Source: Bin87 sp965204685 (GTDB taxonomy: Bacteria > Chloroflexota > Dehalococcoidia > Lucifugimonadales > UBA3495). From it: DNA of 64,000 bases. The position numbers and the translations under genes were made by a program. Below the pieces are notes generated by a model. It was not told the origin of the DNA. It worked only from the letters and a program-made list of their open reading frames with translations, and did not search any database. The stretch spans positions 2,666,001 through 2,730,000 of the forward strand of contig OZ242004.1 of assembly GCA_965204685.1 (NCBI GenBank), given 5' to 3'. Positions within the stretch are counted from its first letter, which is position 1. Each line of letters starts with the position of its first letter. Below, piece after piece: positions 1 to 8,903 of the stretch.

Positions 1-706
1 GCGTCAGCAATTCGTCGATCAGGATTAGCTCCCGGTCCAGGATGCCGAATTCCATCTTGGTGTCCGCCAGCACGATGCCCCGATCTTTCGCGTAATCGTG
101 GGCGTGCAGGTACACCGCCTTGCTGATGTCGGCCAGCTTTTGAGCCGTGTCCTCGCCCACCATGGCCACGACTTCGTCGTCGGTCATGTTCTCGTCATGG
201 CCTTCTTCCGCCTTCGTTGTCGGCGTGAAGAGAGGCTCCGGGAACATGTCGCCTTCGACCAGGCCGGTCGGCATGGGCTTGCTGGACACCGTGCCTTGCC
301 GGCGGTACTCACCCCAGGCCGAGCCCGTGATGTACCCGCGCACAATGCACTCAATGTCGATGCGTTCCGCCTTCTTCACGATCATCGCCTGCCGACCCAC
401 GTTGTCCTCAAAATACGCGGGGTGGGCCATAATCGGATTTCCGGCGTAGGCGGCGGCATCCGGCCCATCGGCCAGGGCCACCAAGTGGTTGGGCACGATG
501 TGGTCCGTCAGCCCGAACCAGAAGGCGGACATCCGGTTCAGCGCTGCCCCCTTGTCAGGGATACCATTGGGCAGGACGACGTCGAAGGCCGATATGCGGT
601 CGGTGGCGACCATCAGCAACAGGTCGTCGGTGAGCTGGTAGGTGTCGCGGACTTTGCCGCGGTGCATGCGGTCGGGCATTCGGGTTTCAATAATCATGGC
701 AACCAT
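1..706 (-). CDS. purC: SAICAR synthase PurC (3' part cut by window edge)
   Basis: Phosphoribosylaminoimidazole-succinocarboxamide synthase joins aspartate to CAIR with ATP in purine synthesis. The minus-strand translation shows the nucleotide-binding GKVRDTY near residue 15, DRISAFD, ECIVRGYITGSAWGEY, FTPTTKAEEGHDEN and LADTKMEFG, all family hallmarks. About 235 codons are present; the C-terminal end lies beyond base 1. The first ATG (706) and an in-frame ATG three codons later (697) are both possible; neither has a strong ribosome site. It lies 35 bases downstream of purB, as the last visible gene of the minus-strand purine operon. Confidence 0.95.
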   Translation of the reverse strand, partial: MVAMIIETRMPDRMHRGKVRDTYQLTDDLLLMVATDRISAFDVVLPNGIPDKGAALNRMSAFWFGLTDHIVPNHLVALADGPDAAAYAGNPIMAHPAYFEDNVGRQAMIVKKAERIDIECIVRGYITGSAWGEYRRQGTVSSKPMPTGLVEGDMFPEPLFTPTTKAEEGHDENMTDDEVVAMVGEDTAQKLADISKAVYLHAHDYAKDRGIVLADTKMEFGILDRELILIDELLT

Positions 707-741
707 TCAGCGACCGGGTTGAGTCGGCCGGAAAGTGTGTG

Positions 742-2055
742 TCAGGCCAGCGCGGGTACGGGCAGCAGCCCGATGCGCTTGAAGTTGTCGTCGATGTATC
801 GCGTGTAGTAGCCGTAGTCGAAGAGTTCGTCCATCTCCGTTGCGCTCAGGTGGTGGGCGGCCTCGGCGTCCGACTTCAGCAACTGCCGGAAGTCCTGGGC
901 GTCGTCCCACGCCCGCATAGCGTTGCGCTGCACGATGTCATACGCGGCCTCGCGGGACAGCCCCTTGTCTTCGACCAGCGCCAGCAGCACCCGTTGGCTG
1001 AAGATCAGCCCCCGGCTGCTTTCCAGGTTCTGCCACATCCGCTCGGCGTCCACGCGCCAGCCGCTGACCACATGGGTGAAGATGCTCAGGATGTAGTCCA
1101 GCATCAGACAGGTATCGGGCAGAATGATCCGCTCGGAAGACGAATGGCTGATGTCCCGTTCGCCCCACAGTGCGACGTTCTCCAGGGCCGGCACGGCGTT
1201 GCCGCGGATGGTTCGCGCCAGCCCGCAGATGCGCTCCGTCAGTTCCGGGTTGCGCTTGTGAGGCATGGAGGACGATCCCGTCTGACCGGCGCCAAAGGGC
1301 TCTTCCACTTCGTGGATCTCCGTGCGCTGCATCCCCCGGATCTCGGTGGCGAACTTCTCCAGGGACGCAGCCACCAGAGCGGCCGTGGTGATGAAGTGGG
1401 CATGGCGGTCGCGCTGCACCACCTGGTTCGATACCGGGGCCACATCCAGGCCCAGGTGGTGGCACACCCGCTCCTCGATGTGCGGCGGAATTGTGGCGTG
1501 GGTCCCCACCGCTCCGGAGATCTTGCCAACTCGAATCGAATCGCGCGCCGCCGCCATCCTTTCCCGTTGTCGCCGCAGTTCGTCCCACCACAGGGCCAGC
1601 TTGAGGCCGAAGGTCATCGGCTCAGCGTGCACGCCGTGGGTTCGCCCCATCATCAGCGTGTCCTTGTGAAGGACTGCCTGCTGGCCCACGGCTTCGATGG
1701 CGGCGTCGATTTCCTTCAGCAGCAGATCGGCCGCGGCCACCAATTGCAGTGCCTGGCCGGTGTCCAGCATGTCGGACGAGGTCATACCCAAATGGAGCCA
1801 ACGCCCTTCCGGGCCCAGGGTTTCCGTGATCGAGCGCAGAAACGCCGTGACATCGTGCCGGGTGGTCTCGAAAATCTCCATCATCCGCTGGTGGTTGTAC
1901 GCCGCTCCGCGAAGCGATTCCATGTCTTCCAGCGGGATGACACCGGCCTCGGTCCACGCCTCGCATACGGCCAACTCGACGTCCAGCCACATGCGGTATT
2001 TATTTTCATCAGACCAGACCTGTTTCATCGCCGGCCTGGAATAACGGTCAATCAC
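742..2055 (-). CDS. purB: Adenylosuccinate lyase PurB
   Basis: This 437-residue fumarase/aspartase-superfamily lyase releases fumarate from SAICAR and from adenylosuccinate, so it acts twice in purine synthesis. The superfamily signature GSSSMPHKRNP is intact near residue 268 and the N-terminus (MIDRYSRPAMKQVWSDE) is typical of PurB. Length matches the family (430-460). It follows the HAD phosphatase gene after a gap of about 115 bases and precedes purC, matching their consecutive use in the pathway. Confidence 0.97.
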   Translation of the reverse strand: MIDRYSRPAMKQVWSDENKYRMWLDVELAVCEAWTEAGVIPLEDMESLRGAAYNHQRMMEIFETTRHDVTAFLRSITETLGPEGRWLHLGMTSSDMLDTGQALQLVAAADLLLKEIDAAIEAVGQQAVLHKDTLMMGRTHGVHAEPMTFGLKLALWWDELRRQRERMAAARDSIRVGKISGAVGTHATIPPHIEERVCHHLGLDVAPVSNQVVQRDRHAHFITTAALVAASLEKFATEIRGMQRTEIHEVEEPFGAGQTGSSSMPHKRNPELTERICGLARTIRGNAVPALENVALWGERDISHSSSERIILPDTCLMLDYILSIFTHVVSGWRVDAERMWQNLESSRGLIFSQRVLLALVEDKGLSREAAYDIVQRNAMRAWDDAQDFRQLLKSDAEAAHHLSATEMDELFDYGYYTRYIDDNFKRIGLLPVPALA

Positions 2056-2169
2056 TGGGTCGCCTCCGCGCTACTTCCATAACGCCGGAATATTTTATCA
2101 CAGCGGTTTTCCGCGCCGGCCGCGCCTAAAGCCACGCTGCGTAGCACTCCGTCGGGCAGTAAGCCGGAA

Positions 2170-2832
2170 TTAGCCGCCTTTCAGAGTGGCCATGTACTGC
2201 CGGAGGGATTCGAGTACCGGCCCGAAATCGGTAAATGGGGCGAACTCGATCCCGGCTTCGTCGCACATGGCCGCCATCTGGCGGTGGGCGAACACCGTGT
2301 CCGCCACCTCGCCGGCCTCGAAATCCGAGCGTCCGTCGCCCATGAAAAACACGTGATGGCCCTGTTCCTGGAAGCGGCGCACGATCAGGGCCTTGCTGTT
2401 GCCCAGGTGTGGGGCGTCGGGATACGCGAAATCGTACCGGTATCCGCATACCCGTCCCTGCCCGTTGAACTCCGTAGCCACCGCGTACACCGGCATTTCG
2501 GACTGTCCGCACCCGTCCAGCAGGGCCTGGATGTAAAAGTCCAGGCCCTGGCTGATGATGCACATGGGGATCGAATGGGCCCGGCAGAACGCCGACAGTT
2601 CGGTGAAGTGGGGGCGGAAATTGGCGTGGGCGCGCACGTAGGACTGCATGGCGTCCTTGTCCGCCTGCATCTGCAGGAACGTCTCTTCTTGGTATTCCTT
2701 CAGCGACAGTTCGCCCGCGCGGAATCTCTCCCGCACGTCGGTCCACGTCGGATGGCCGAACTCGTGCAACAACAATTCCGCCACGTTCTGGGCCGCGGCG
2801 GTATCGTCGAAGTCCGTGAGCACCGCCGGCAT
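2170..2832 (-). CDS. HAD-IB phosphatase (MtnX/SerB-like) within the purine operon
   Basis: A 220-residue haloacid dehalogenase-type phosphatase. Motif I is DFDDT (nucleophile Asp7, acid Asp9), motif II is in ISQGLDFY, the motif III Lys is in GNSKALIV and motif IV is GDGRSDF near residue 165. The long helical cap between motifs I and II fits the subclass IB, MtnX-like group. The start is placed at MPAVLTDFDDT, 13 bases after purE; longer versions would run into purE. The substrate cannot be read from the sequence; its place between purE and purB suggests a phosphorylated metabolite linked to purine flux. Confidence 0.8.
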   Translation of the reverse strand: MPAVLTDFDDTAAAQNVAELLLHEFGHPTWTDVRERFRAGELSLKEYQEETFLQMQADKDAMQSYVRAHANFRPHFTELSAFCRAHSIPMCIISQGLDFYIQALLDGCGQSEMPVYAVATEFNGQGRVCGYRYDFAYPDAPHLGNSKALIVRRFQEQGHHVFFMGDGRSDFEAGEVADTVFAHRQMAAMCDEAGIEFAPFTDFGPVLESLRQYMATLKGG

Positions 2833-2845
2833 CCGGCGGTCCGTT

Positions 2846-3304
2846 CTAGCGTTCACGCAGGGACTGCCGGTAGCGCTCGACCGCGTCGCGGATGTCGTCG
2901 TGCTTGATGCCCAGGATCTGCGCGGCATAGTACGCGGCGTTTCTCGCGCCCCATCCGCCGACGGCCATCGCCGCCACCGGAATGCCGGGCGGCATCTGCG
3001 CCGTGGACAGCAGCGCGTCCCAACCGTTGAGCTCGCTGGAGGTCAGCGGTATTCCAATGACGGGCAAGGTGGTCTGCGCGGCCAGCGCGCCGCCCAGCGC
3101 CGCAGAACCTCCGGCGGCCGCGATGATCACTTCGATGCCGCGCTCCCGCGCCGTCGATGCGTATTCGTGGACCCGCTCGGGCGTGCGGTGTGCCGACATG
3201 ACGCGGACCTCGTAGTCCACGCCCAGTGATTCCAGGGTGTTGATGGTCGGTTGCACCGCCTCCTCGTCAGAGGCGCTGCCCATGACTACTCCTACCAGTG
3301 GCAA
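2846..3304 (-). CDS. purE: N5-CAIR mutase PurE
   Basis: A 152-residue PurE that interconverts N5-CAIR and CAIR. The active-site segments MGSASDEE near residue 8 and MSAHRTPERV near residue 38, followed by AAAGGSAALGG, match class I bacterial PurE. No purK is visible here, so the CO2 carrier step is either encoded elsewhere or absent. It sits in the purine operon between an unknown acidic protein and the HAD phosphatase. Confidence 0.95.
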   Translation of the reverse strand: MPLVGVVMGSASDEEAVQPTINTLESLGVDYEVRVMSAHRTPERVHEYASTARERGIEVIIAAAGGSAALGGALAAQTTLPVIGIPLTSSELNGWDALLSTAQMPPGIPVAAMAVGGWGARNAAYYAAQILGIKHDDIRDAVERYRQSLRER

Positions 3305-3352
3305 GATATTGCTCCTTTTGCTTTGTTGTCAGATTGTGATACGGGGCGCCGG

Positions 3353-3784
3353 TCAGTCCATGTCCGCGATGTCCCGGAACGCGTCGAGAAGGGCTTTCTG
3401 GATAGACTCGGTATCGTCGTCCACTTCCTCGTCTTCCACCATCACGTAACCGGCGTCCTCGTCGTCGATACCGACCCGCACCTCTATCTCCACCGGCTCG
3501 CCGTCGTGCCAGTAGAGCGTGTAGACGATCTCGTCGGCCAGTTCGTCGCCGCTGGGCTCGTCCTCGTCGTCATCGAAGTCGTATTGCCAGGACCGGTCAA
3601 CCAACAGGCGGGCGCCACCGTCCAGCAGGATCTCGTTCATTTCGCCCATCATGCCTTCCACGGCCAATTCCGCCGCGAATCGCTCAAGGAGCGTGCGCCG
3701 CTCGGCAACGTCCGCCATCTGCTTGCCGTAACCCTCGTTGTCCACGCGGACGCGCAGTCGTTTCAGGTCATCCACCCAGGGCAT
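3353..3784 (-). CDS. Uncharacterised acidic protein in the purine operon
   Basis: I do not recognise this 143-residue protein. It is very acidic, with Asp/Glu clusters such as DFDDDEDEPSGDEL and VEDEEVDDDTES, has no signal peptide or membrane segment, and is predicted soluble. It starts MPWVDDLKRLRVRV and lies 48 bases downstream of another unknown gene and 48 bases upstream of purE in the same direction, so it is probably co-transcribed with the purine genes. No function is assigned. Confidence 0.7.
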   Translation of the reverse strand: MPWVDDLKRLRVRVDNEGYGKQMADVAERRTLLERFAAELAVEGMMGEMNEILLDGGARLLVDRSWQYDFDDDEDEPSGDELADEIVYTLYWHDGEPVEIEVRVGIDDEDAGYVMVEDEEVDDDTESIQKALLDAFRDIADMD

Positions 3785-3832
3785 TGATCAGTCCTCCATC
3801 GTAGGCTCTGCTGGTGGGCTCGCCGGCTTTGG

Positions 3833-4426
3833 TCAGCCTGCGGCCCGCTTTTGCCGCCCGTTAAGGTAACAGAACTCGTCGACGCTGCGAAAGTCAGGTA
3901 GATGCAATCGATGCGCCAATACGGACAAAGTGTCCAACAGGTCGATGTAACACAATCCGGGATGGCCGCGCCGTAACCCCGGCGGCAGCATGTCCAGGCG
4001 ACGCAGCGTTCGCTCGGTATGCGGACTCCACGGCGCGAAAAGCGTCGGCTCTCGCAGTGTCAGCAGATACGACGGCCACTCCTTGCCCGCGCCCGCCAGC
4101 CCGAACCCGCCCGTTTCGGTGGCGCATTCCTCGAACCTATTTTCCAGCTTGATGGTGTCGTACAGCAGGAAATCCACGACGTCGCGCACGTCAGCGATGG
4201 GGTTGCTGCCAAAGCGCTTGGCCTGTCTGCCCCCGGCGCCGCGATACAGCGCGAGCGCCTCCGCCTCAGTGAGCGTCGGCAGGTAGTCCTGGTCGAGCCA
4301 ACCGGCGCGCCCGTCGTTGCCCCAACGGCGGCGACGGAAGGCGTCCAGTTCGCCGTGCTGGCCCGCGCGGCAAAAGGACTCCGCCAGGGCCGGCCAATCG
4401 TGCGCTGACGCCGCGTTGCTCGCCAT
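3833..4426 (-). CDS. Uncharacterised protein, distant relative of the 15688-16365 gene
   Basis: A 197-residue soluble protein of unknown function between purD and the acidic protein. The C-terminal half contains GLAGAGKEWPSYLLTLREPT followed by a LFAPWSPHTERTLRRL segment. This order resembles KGIGPTGASAIMTVLNPWLF with LSWGTGIRKAYF in the protein at 15688-16365: a Gly-rich helical turn, then Leu-x-x-Pro and an aromatic stretch. In both, a shorter helical block ends in F-x-S-[VL]-x-x-[FE]. The two look like remote members of one family; this is my reading by eye. No catalytic motif is recognised. Confidence 0.65.
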   Translation of the reverse strand: MASNAASAHDWPALAESFCRAGQHGELDAFRRRRWGNDGRAGWLDQDYLPTLTEAEALALYRGAGGRQAKRFGSNPIADVRDVVDFLLYDTIKLENRFEECATETGGFGLAGAGKEWPSYLLTLREPTLFAPWSPHTERTLRRLDMLPPGLRRGHPGLCYIDLLDTLSVLAHRLHLPDFRSVDEFCYLNGRQKRAAG

Positions 4427-4448
4427 TGGAGGTAACGGGTTGCCGCGA

Positions 4449-5750
4449 CTATCGAGCCGCAGCCGGCTGGCCGGACCGTAAGTCAGCGATGTCCCGCCGG
4501 TAGTAGGCGCCGTCGAAGCTGATTTTCGCAGCCCGCCGATACGCGCGATCGCGAGCCTGCTCGACGTCGTCGCCCATCCCGACGCAAGCCAGCACGCGCC
4601 CGCCGGAGGTCAGCAGCCGCCCGCTGCCGTCCTCGGCGCTACGGACCCCGGCGTGGAACACCAGGCTGTCTTCGCCGTCGCAACTTTCTCCGTCCAACCC
4701 GTGGATCTCCAGCCCGGTCTCGTAGGATCCCGGATATCCCCCGGAAACCATGACCACCGCCACCGTGGGCCGGTCCGACCATTCCACAGGATCGACATCG
4801 CTCAGGCTGCCCGTCGCGCAGGCCATCATCGCGTCCACGGGGTCGCTGACCAGCCGGGGCATGATCGCTTGTGTTTCCGGGTCTCCGAACCGGCAATTGA
4901 ACTCCAGCACCCGTGGCCCGTCGTCGGTTAGCATCAGCCCGCAGTAGAGCGCGCCCCGGTAGGGCGATCCGCGCGACGCCATTTCCCGGATCACCGGCAG
5001 CATTATTTCGGAACGGATCCGCTCGGCCAGGGTACTGTCCCAGACGGCCGGCGGTCCGTAGCTGCCCATCCCGCCGGTGTTGGGCCCGGTGTCGCCTTCC
5101 CCCACGCGCTTGTAATCGGTGGCGGCAACCATGGACGATAAATTCTCCCCGTCGGTGAACCCAAACACGCTTACTTCCGGGCCGTGCAGCCATTCCTCGA
5201 TCACTACCGCGTCCCCGGCATCGCCAAAAACCCGGTCCTGCATGCACGTCAAGATGGCAGTCTTGGCCTCTTCTAGGTTGGCGCACATCGCAACCCCTTT
5301 GCCGGCTGCCAGCCCATCTGCCTTGACCACCAGCGGCCGATTACGATGCTCGGCATAAGCCAGAGCCGCGGACGCGCTGCGGAACACTCGGTACTCCGGA
5401 CCCGTCACCCCTGCCGCATCCAGCACGTCCCTAGCGAAACTCTTGCTCGATTCCAAGCGGGCGGCGGCGCGGCTCGGGCCGAAACATGGGATGCCGGCTG
5501 CGCCCAAACGGTCAGTCAACCCCAGGGACAGGGGAACTTCCGGGCCCACGACCACCAAGTCAACCGACAGGTCGGCGGCGGCGGTTACCAACCCGTCGAT
5601 GTCAGTTTCGGCGATGGGCAGGTTGGTTCCAACCATAGCCGTGCCGGAGTTGCCCGGCGCCGCGAATATCTCAGTTACCCGCGGTGAACGCGCCAGCCGC
5701 CACGCCAGGGCGTGTTCCCGGCCACCGGAACCGACTACCAGAACGCGCAC
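4449..5750 (-). CDS. purD: Phosphoribosylamine-glycine ligase PurD
   Basis: A 433-residue ATP-grasp ligase that makes GAR from phosphoribosylamine and glycine. It opens with the Rossmann-like MRVLVVGSGGREHALAWRL and contains the ATP-grasp region VVKADGLAAGKGVAMC, the substrate loop DYKRVGEGDTGPNTGGMGSY and the metal-binding VLEFNCRFGDPETQ. Length is normal for the monofunctional enzyme. Only 6 bases separate it from the guaA stop upstream, indicating co-transcription. Confidence 0.97.
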   Translation of the reverse strand: MRVLVVGSGGREHALAWRLARSPRVTEIFAAPGNSGTAMVGTNLPIAETDIDGLVTAAADLSVDLVVVGPEVPLSLGLTDRLGAAGIPCFGPSRAAARLESSKSFARDVLDAAGVTGPEYRVFRSASAALAYAEHRNRPLVVKADGLAAGKGVAMCANLEEAKTAILTCMQDRVFGDAGDAVVIEEWLHGPEVSVFGFTDGENLSSMVAATDYKRVGEGDTGPNTGGMGSYGPPAVWDSTLAERIRSEIMLPVIREMASRGSPYRGALYCGLMLTDDGPRVLEFNCRFGDPETQAIMPRLVSDPVDAMMACATGSLSDVDPVEWSDRPTVAVVMVSGGYPGSYETGLEIHGLDGESCDGEDSLVFHAGVRSAEDGSGRLLTSGGRVLACVGMGDDVEQARDRAYRRAAKISFDGAYYRRDIADLRSGQPAAAR

Positions 5751-5756
5751 CGCCGA

Positions 5757-7310
5757 CTACTCCCACTCGATGGTTCCGGGGGGTTTGCTGGTGATGTCGT
5801 AAACCACGCGGTTGACGCCATCCACCTCGTTCACGATGCGGTTGCTGATCCGGGCCAGCACGTCGTAAGGCAACCGCACCCAGTCCGCCGTCATCGCATC
5901 CTCCGAGTTGACGGCTCGAATGGCGCAGGCGTACCCGTAGGTGCGGTAATCGCCCATCACTCCCACGGTGCGGTTGTCGGTCAGCACCGCGAAACTTTGC
6001 CAGATGTCCCTGTACAAACCCGCCCCGTGGATCTCTTCCAGCACGACGCGGTCGCAGTCGCGCAACAACTCAACCCGTTCCGGCGTGACCTCACCGATGA
6101 TTCGTATCGCCAGGCCTGGCCCCGGGAACGGCTGCCGGTAGATGATCTCCTCGGGCAACCCCAGCTCCAACCCCACCGAGCGCACCTCGTCCTTGAACAG
6201 GTAGCGCAGCGGTTCGACCAGCCCGAAGTTCATCCGCTCCGGCAGCCCGCCCACGTTGTGGTGGGTTTTGATGCGGGCCGAGGCCCGGTTCTCCGGGGTT
6301 TCGCTTTCGATCACGTCGGGATACAGGGTGCCCTGGGCCAGCCAGCGCACGTTTTCGATCTCGGCCGCCGCGTCTTCAAAAACCCGGATGAACTCGTTGC
6401 CGATGGTCTTGCGCTTGGTTTCCGGATCGACGACGCCCCGCAACCCGTTCAGAAAGCGGTCCGAGGCATCCACGTAGCGCAGGTCCATGCCCAGGTTCTC
6501 GTGGAAGGTTTGCTGTACCTGTTCGGCCTCTCCGTGCCGTAGCAGGCCGTTGTTCACGAAAATGCAGGTCAATTGCGGCCCCACCGCTTGGTGCAGCAAT
6601 GCTGCCGCCACCGAGGAGTCCACGCCTCCGCTGAGGCCGCAGATCACCCGGTCGCTGCCCACCTGCTCCCTGACCCGGGCCACCGTGTCCGCCACGAAAT
6701 TGCCCGGCGTCCACGAGCCGGAACAGCTGCAGATCTCCCGCACGAAGTTGCGCAGGATGGTCATGCCGTCCGGGGTGTGTTGCACTTCGGGGTGAAATTG
6801 CAGGCCGAACCACCGCCGTCCATCGGACACCGCGGCGCAGTCGCTGTTCTCGGTTCGCGCCAGGGTTACCATGCCTTCCGGAAGCCGCTCCACCCGGTCG
6901 CCGTGGCTCATCCACACCGGAGCCGAAGCGCCGAGCCCGGCCAGGAGTCGGCTGGACAATTCCGTCACTTGTAGATCGGCGTGTCCGTATTCCCGCGCGT
7001 CACCCGGTGTTACCTTGCCGCCCAGTTGATGGACCAGCGCCTGCATGCCGTAACAGATTCCCAGCACCGGGACCTTGGAATTCAGCACCCAGTCTGCGAT
7101 GGTCGGCGCGCCCTCGTCGTACACGCTGGCCGGGCCGCCGGAGAGGATGATCCCTTTGACGTTCAGATGCCCAATCCGATCACGCCCGGCAGTCGCCGGT
7201 ATGATCTCCGAGTAGACTTCCAGCTCGCGGATGCGCCTGGCGATCAGGTGCGTATATTGGGAGCCAAAATCGATCACCGCGATGGCGTCTGGCTGCGCTG
7301 TGCTGCTCAT
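5757..7310 (-). CDS. guaA: GMP synthase (glutamine-hydrolysing) GuaA
   Basis: A 517-residue two-domain enzyme that aminates XMP to GMP. The N-terminal class I glutamine amidotransferase has the nucleophile Cys86 in GICYGMQ and the His/Glu pair in LQFHPEV near residue 172. The ATP pyrophosphatase has the PP-loop GLSGGVDSS near residue 226, and the C-terminal dimerisation domain ends DITSKPPGTIEWE. It is the first gene of the minus-strand purine operon and is divergent from the methyltransferase fusion at 7441. Confidence 0.97.
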   Translation of the reverse strand: MSSTAQPDAIAVIDFGSQYTHLIARRIRELEVYSEIIPATAGRDRIGHLNVKGIILSGGPASVYDEGAPTIADWVLNSKVPVLGICYGMQALVHQLGGKVTPGDAREYGHADLQVTELSSRLLAGLGASAPVWMSHGDRVERLPEGMVTLARTENSDCAAVSDGRRWFGLQFHPEVQHTPDGMTILRNFVREICSCSGSWTPGNFVADTVARVREQVGSDRVICGLSGGVDSSVAAALLHQAVGPQLTCIFVNNGLLRHGEAEQVQQTFHENLGMDLRYVDASDRFLNGLRGVVDPETKRKTIGNEFIRVFEDAAAEIENVRWLAQGTLYPDVIESETPENRASARIKTHHNVGGLPERMNFGLVEPLRYLFKDEVRSVGLELGLPEEIIYRQPFPGPGLAIRIIGEVTPERVELLRDCDRVVLEEIHGAGLYRDIWQSFAVLTDNRTVGVMGDYRTYGYACAIRAVNSEDAMTADWVRLPYDVLARISNRIVNEVDGVNRVVYDITSKPPGTIEWE

Positions 7311-7342
7311 AAACTCCCTGCCGGCGTCTGTGGGAATCGCGG

Positions 7343-7348
7343 ATTATA
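7343..7348 (-). promoter_or_regulatory. Candidate -10 box for the guaA-purC operon
   Basis: On the minus strand a perfect TATAAT lies 33 bases upstream of the guaA ATG, in a visibly AT-richer patch of the 130-base divergent gap. A TGC-TAATAT extended -10 overlaps it. No good -35 is seen at 16-18 bases, so the assignment rests on the -10 and its location. Confidence 0.4.
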
Positions 7349-7440
7349 TTAGCATAGCGAGCGTCGGACTCGACCACTGCTCGCCCGCGCCGGCCTGTTA
7401 GAATGATGGCCGCAGATCCAGGGATTATCCTGCGTACATT

Positions 7441-8850
7441 ATGACCGTATTCGCGACAACCCGAACGCCACGCTTGGGCGGGACCGAAATCGTCCGATGG
7501 CCATTGCCGTTGAACCGGCGCAATCAATTCGACGGTTTGGACTTGCTCGCAGCGCTGGACGCGGAAACTGTCCCGTTGTGCATCTTCGACCCTCAATATC
7601 GAGGGATCCTGGACAAAATGCAGTACGGCAACGAAGGGGTTAGCCGGGGACGCGCCAGGTCATCGCTGCCGCAGATGAGTGAGGAGACCATCGTCGAATT
7701 CATCGCTGGCATCGCAACGGCATTGATACCGTCCGGTCACCTGTTCCTCTGGGTGGATAAGTTCCACATCTGCACCGGCGTGGAGCCTTGGTTCGGCGAG
7801 CTCGGTTTGGAAATAGTGGATTTGATCACCTGGAACAAAGCGAAGATGGGAATGGGATACCGGACCCGCAGGTACGGCGAATACTTGGTCGTGGCTCAGA
7901 AGGCGCCCATACGGGCTAAGGGCGTATGGCAACGGCACAATATTCCGGATGTTTGGACAGAGTCGGTCGAAGACCAATATGCCCATGCCAAACCTGTAGT
8001 TCTGCAAGCAGCTTTGATCGAAGCCGTGACTGATCCCGAGGATGTTGTATTGGATCCCGCCGCTGGAAGTTACTCAGTGCTGGAGGCAGCGCATTGGGCA
8101 GGTCGGAATTTTATTGGCTGTGACATCATCGGAATGGAGGCAGACGGAGGTCCAGCAATGCCGAAGATCAAAGATAGCAAGCCGGGTCGCAGGGATGGAT
8201 CGTACACTCGAATGTTCGATGACGCCGATATCGGCGCCATGTTGTCCCAAGTACATGCCACGTCGATCAGGGCGGGCACGGAATTGGAAAAACTCATCCA
8301 GAAGCACGCAAAAGATAACGAAATCCTGATATCGGATTTGGACGCCTTTTTGAGACTCGCGAACAACTTCGACGGCGTGTTTCTTGCCGACAAGAAGGTG
8401 ATCAGAAAGTCACTAACCATTAGCGCCAGCATACAGCCGGACTATCTGGTCTTTGACCAGCGTCAAGGCAAGCGTCGCTGTTATGTGGTTGAGTTGAAAG
8501 ATGGCGACGTGTTTGACACGAAAAAAACGGACGGGGAAATCGACGCGCTGAACAACTTCATGCAGGTCGCAGCGCGGCGCATTGAATATTCGTTGGAGAT
8601 GAGAGTCTGCTCGTTCAACCAGCAGGATAAAGACGCCATTGCCAACGGGTTTAAGAATCGGATCGATGTTTCCGAAGTTTGGACCGGCTCGGAGTTCTGC
8701 GAGATGTTGGGGATTAACTACCAGTCCATCTTAGACGAGAGGAAGGCTCACGCTGAGGCCAACCGTGAGTGGCTCGTTTCTTCTATGATGCACATTCCTG
8801 AGCTAAGACAAATCGCCCGCGAAATGCTCGCACAGGCACCCGATGACTGA
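7441..8850 (+). CDS. Fused beta-class DNA methyltransferase and PD-(D/E)XK-type endonuclease
   Basis: A 469-residue protein with two halves. Residues 1-240 look like a beta-class amino-methyltransferase: a motif IV-like FDPQYRG at residue 50 comes before an S-adenosylmethionine motif LDPAAGS near residue 203, the permuted order of that class, although the usual DPPY is DPQY. Residues 250-469 carry QPDYLVFD (about 332) and CYVVELKDGD (about 350), an Asp then Glu-x-Lys pattern typical of PD-(D/E)XK nucleases. It may therefore be a single-chain restriction-modification protein with the methylase first. The gene looks less GC-rich than its neighbours and has no partner, suggesting acquisition. 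Confidence 0.75.
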   Translation: MTVFATTRTPRLGGTEIVRWPLPLNRRNQFDGLDLLAALDAETVPLCIFDPQYRGILDKMQYGNEGVSRGRARSSLPQMSEETIVEFIAGIATALIPSGHLFLWVDKFHICTGVEPWFGELGLEIVDLITWNKAKMGMGYRTRRYGEYLVVAQKAPIRAKGVWQRHNIPDVWTESVEDQYAHAKPVVLQAALIEAVTDPEDVVLDPAAGSYSVLEAAHWAGRNFIGCDIIGMEADGGPAMPKIKDSKPGRRDGSYTRMFDDADIGAMLSQVHATSIRAGTELEKLIQKHAKDNEILISDLDAFLRLANNFDGVFLADKKVIRKSLTISASIQPDYLVFDQRQGKRRCYVVELKDGDVFDTKKTDGEIDALNNFMQVAARRIEYSLEMRVCSFNQQDKDAIANGFKNRIDVSEVWTGSEFCEMLGINYQSILDERKAHAEANREWLVSSMMHIPELRQIAREMLAQAPDD

Positions 8851-8903
8851 ATCCGTGCCCGGTTTCAACTCGTCACGATTTCGACCCTGCTGAACCGTCG
8901 CCA

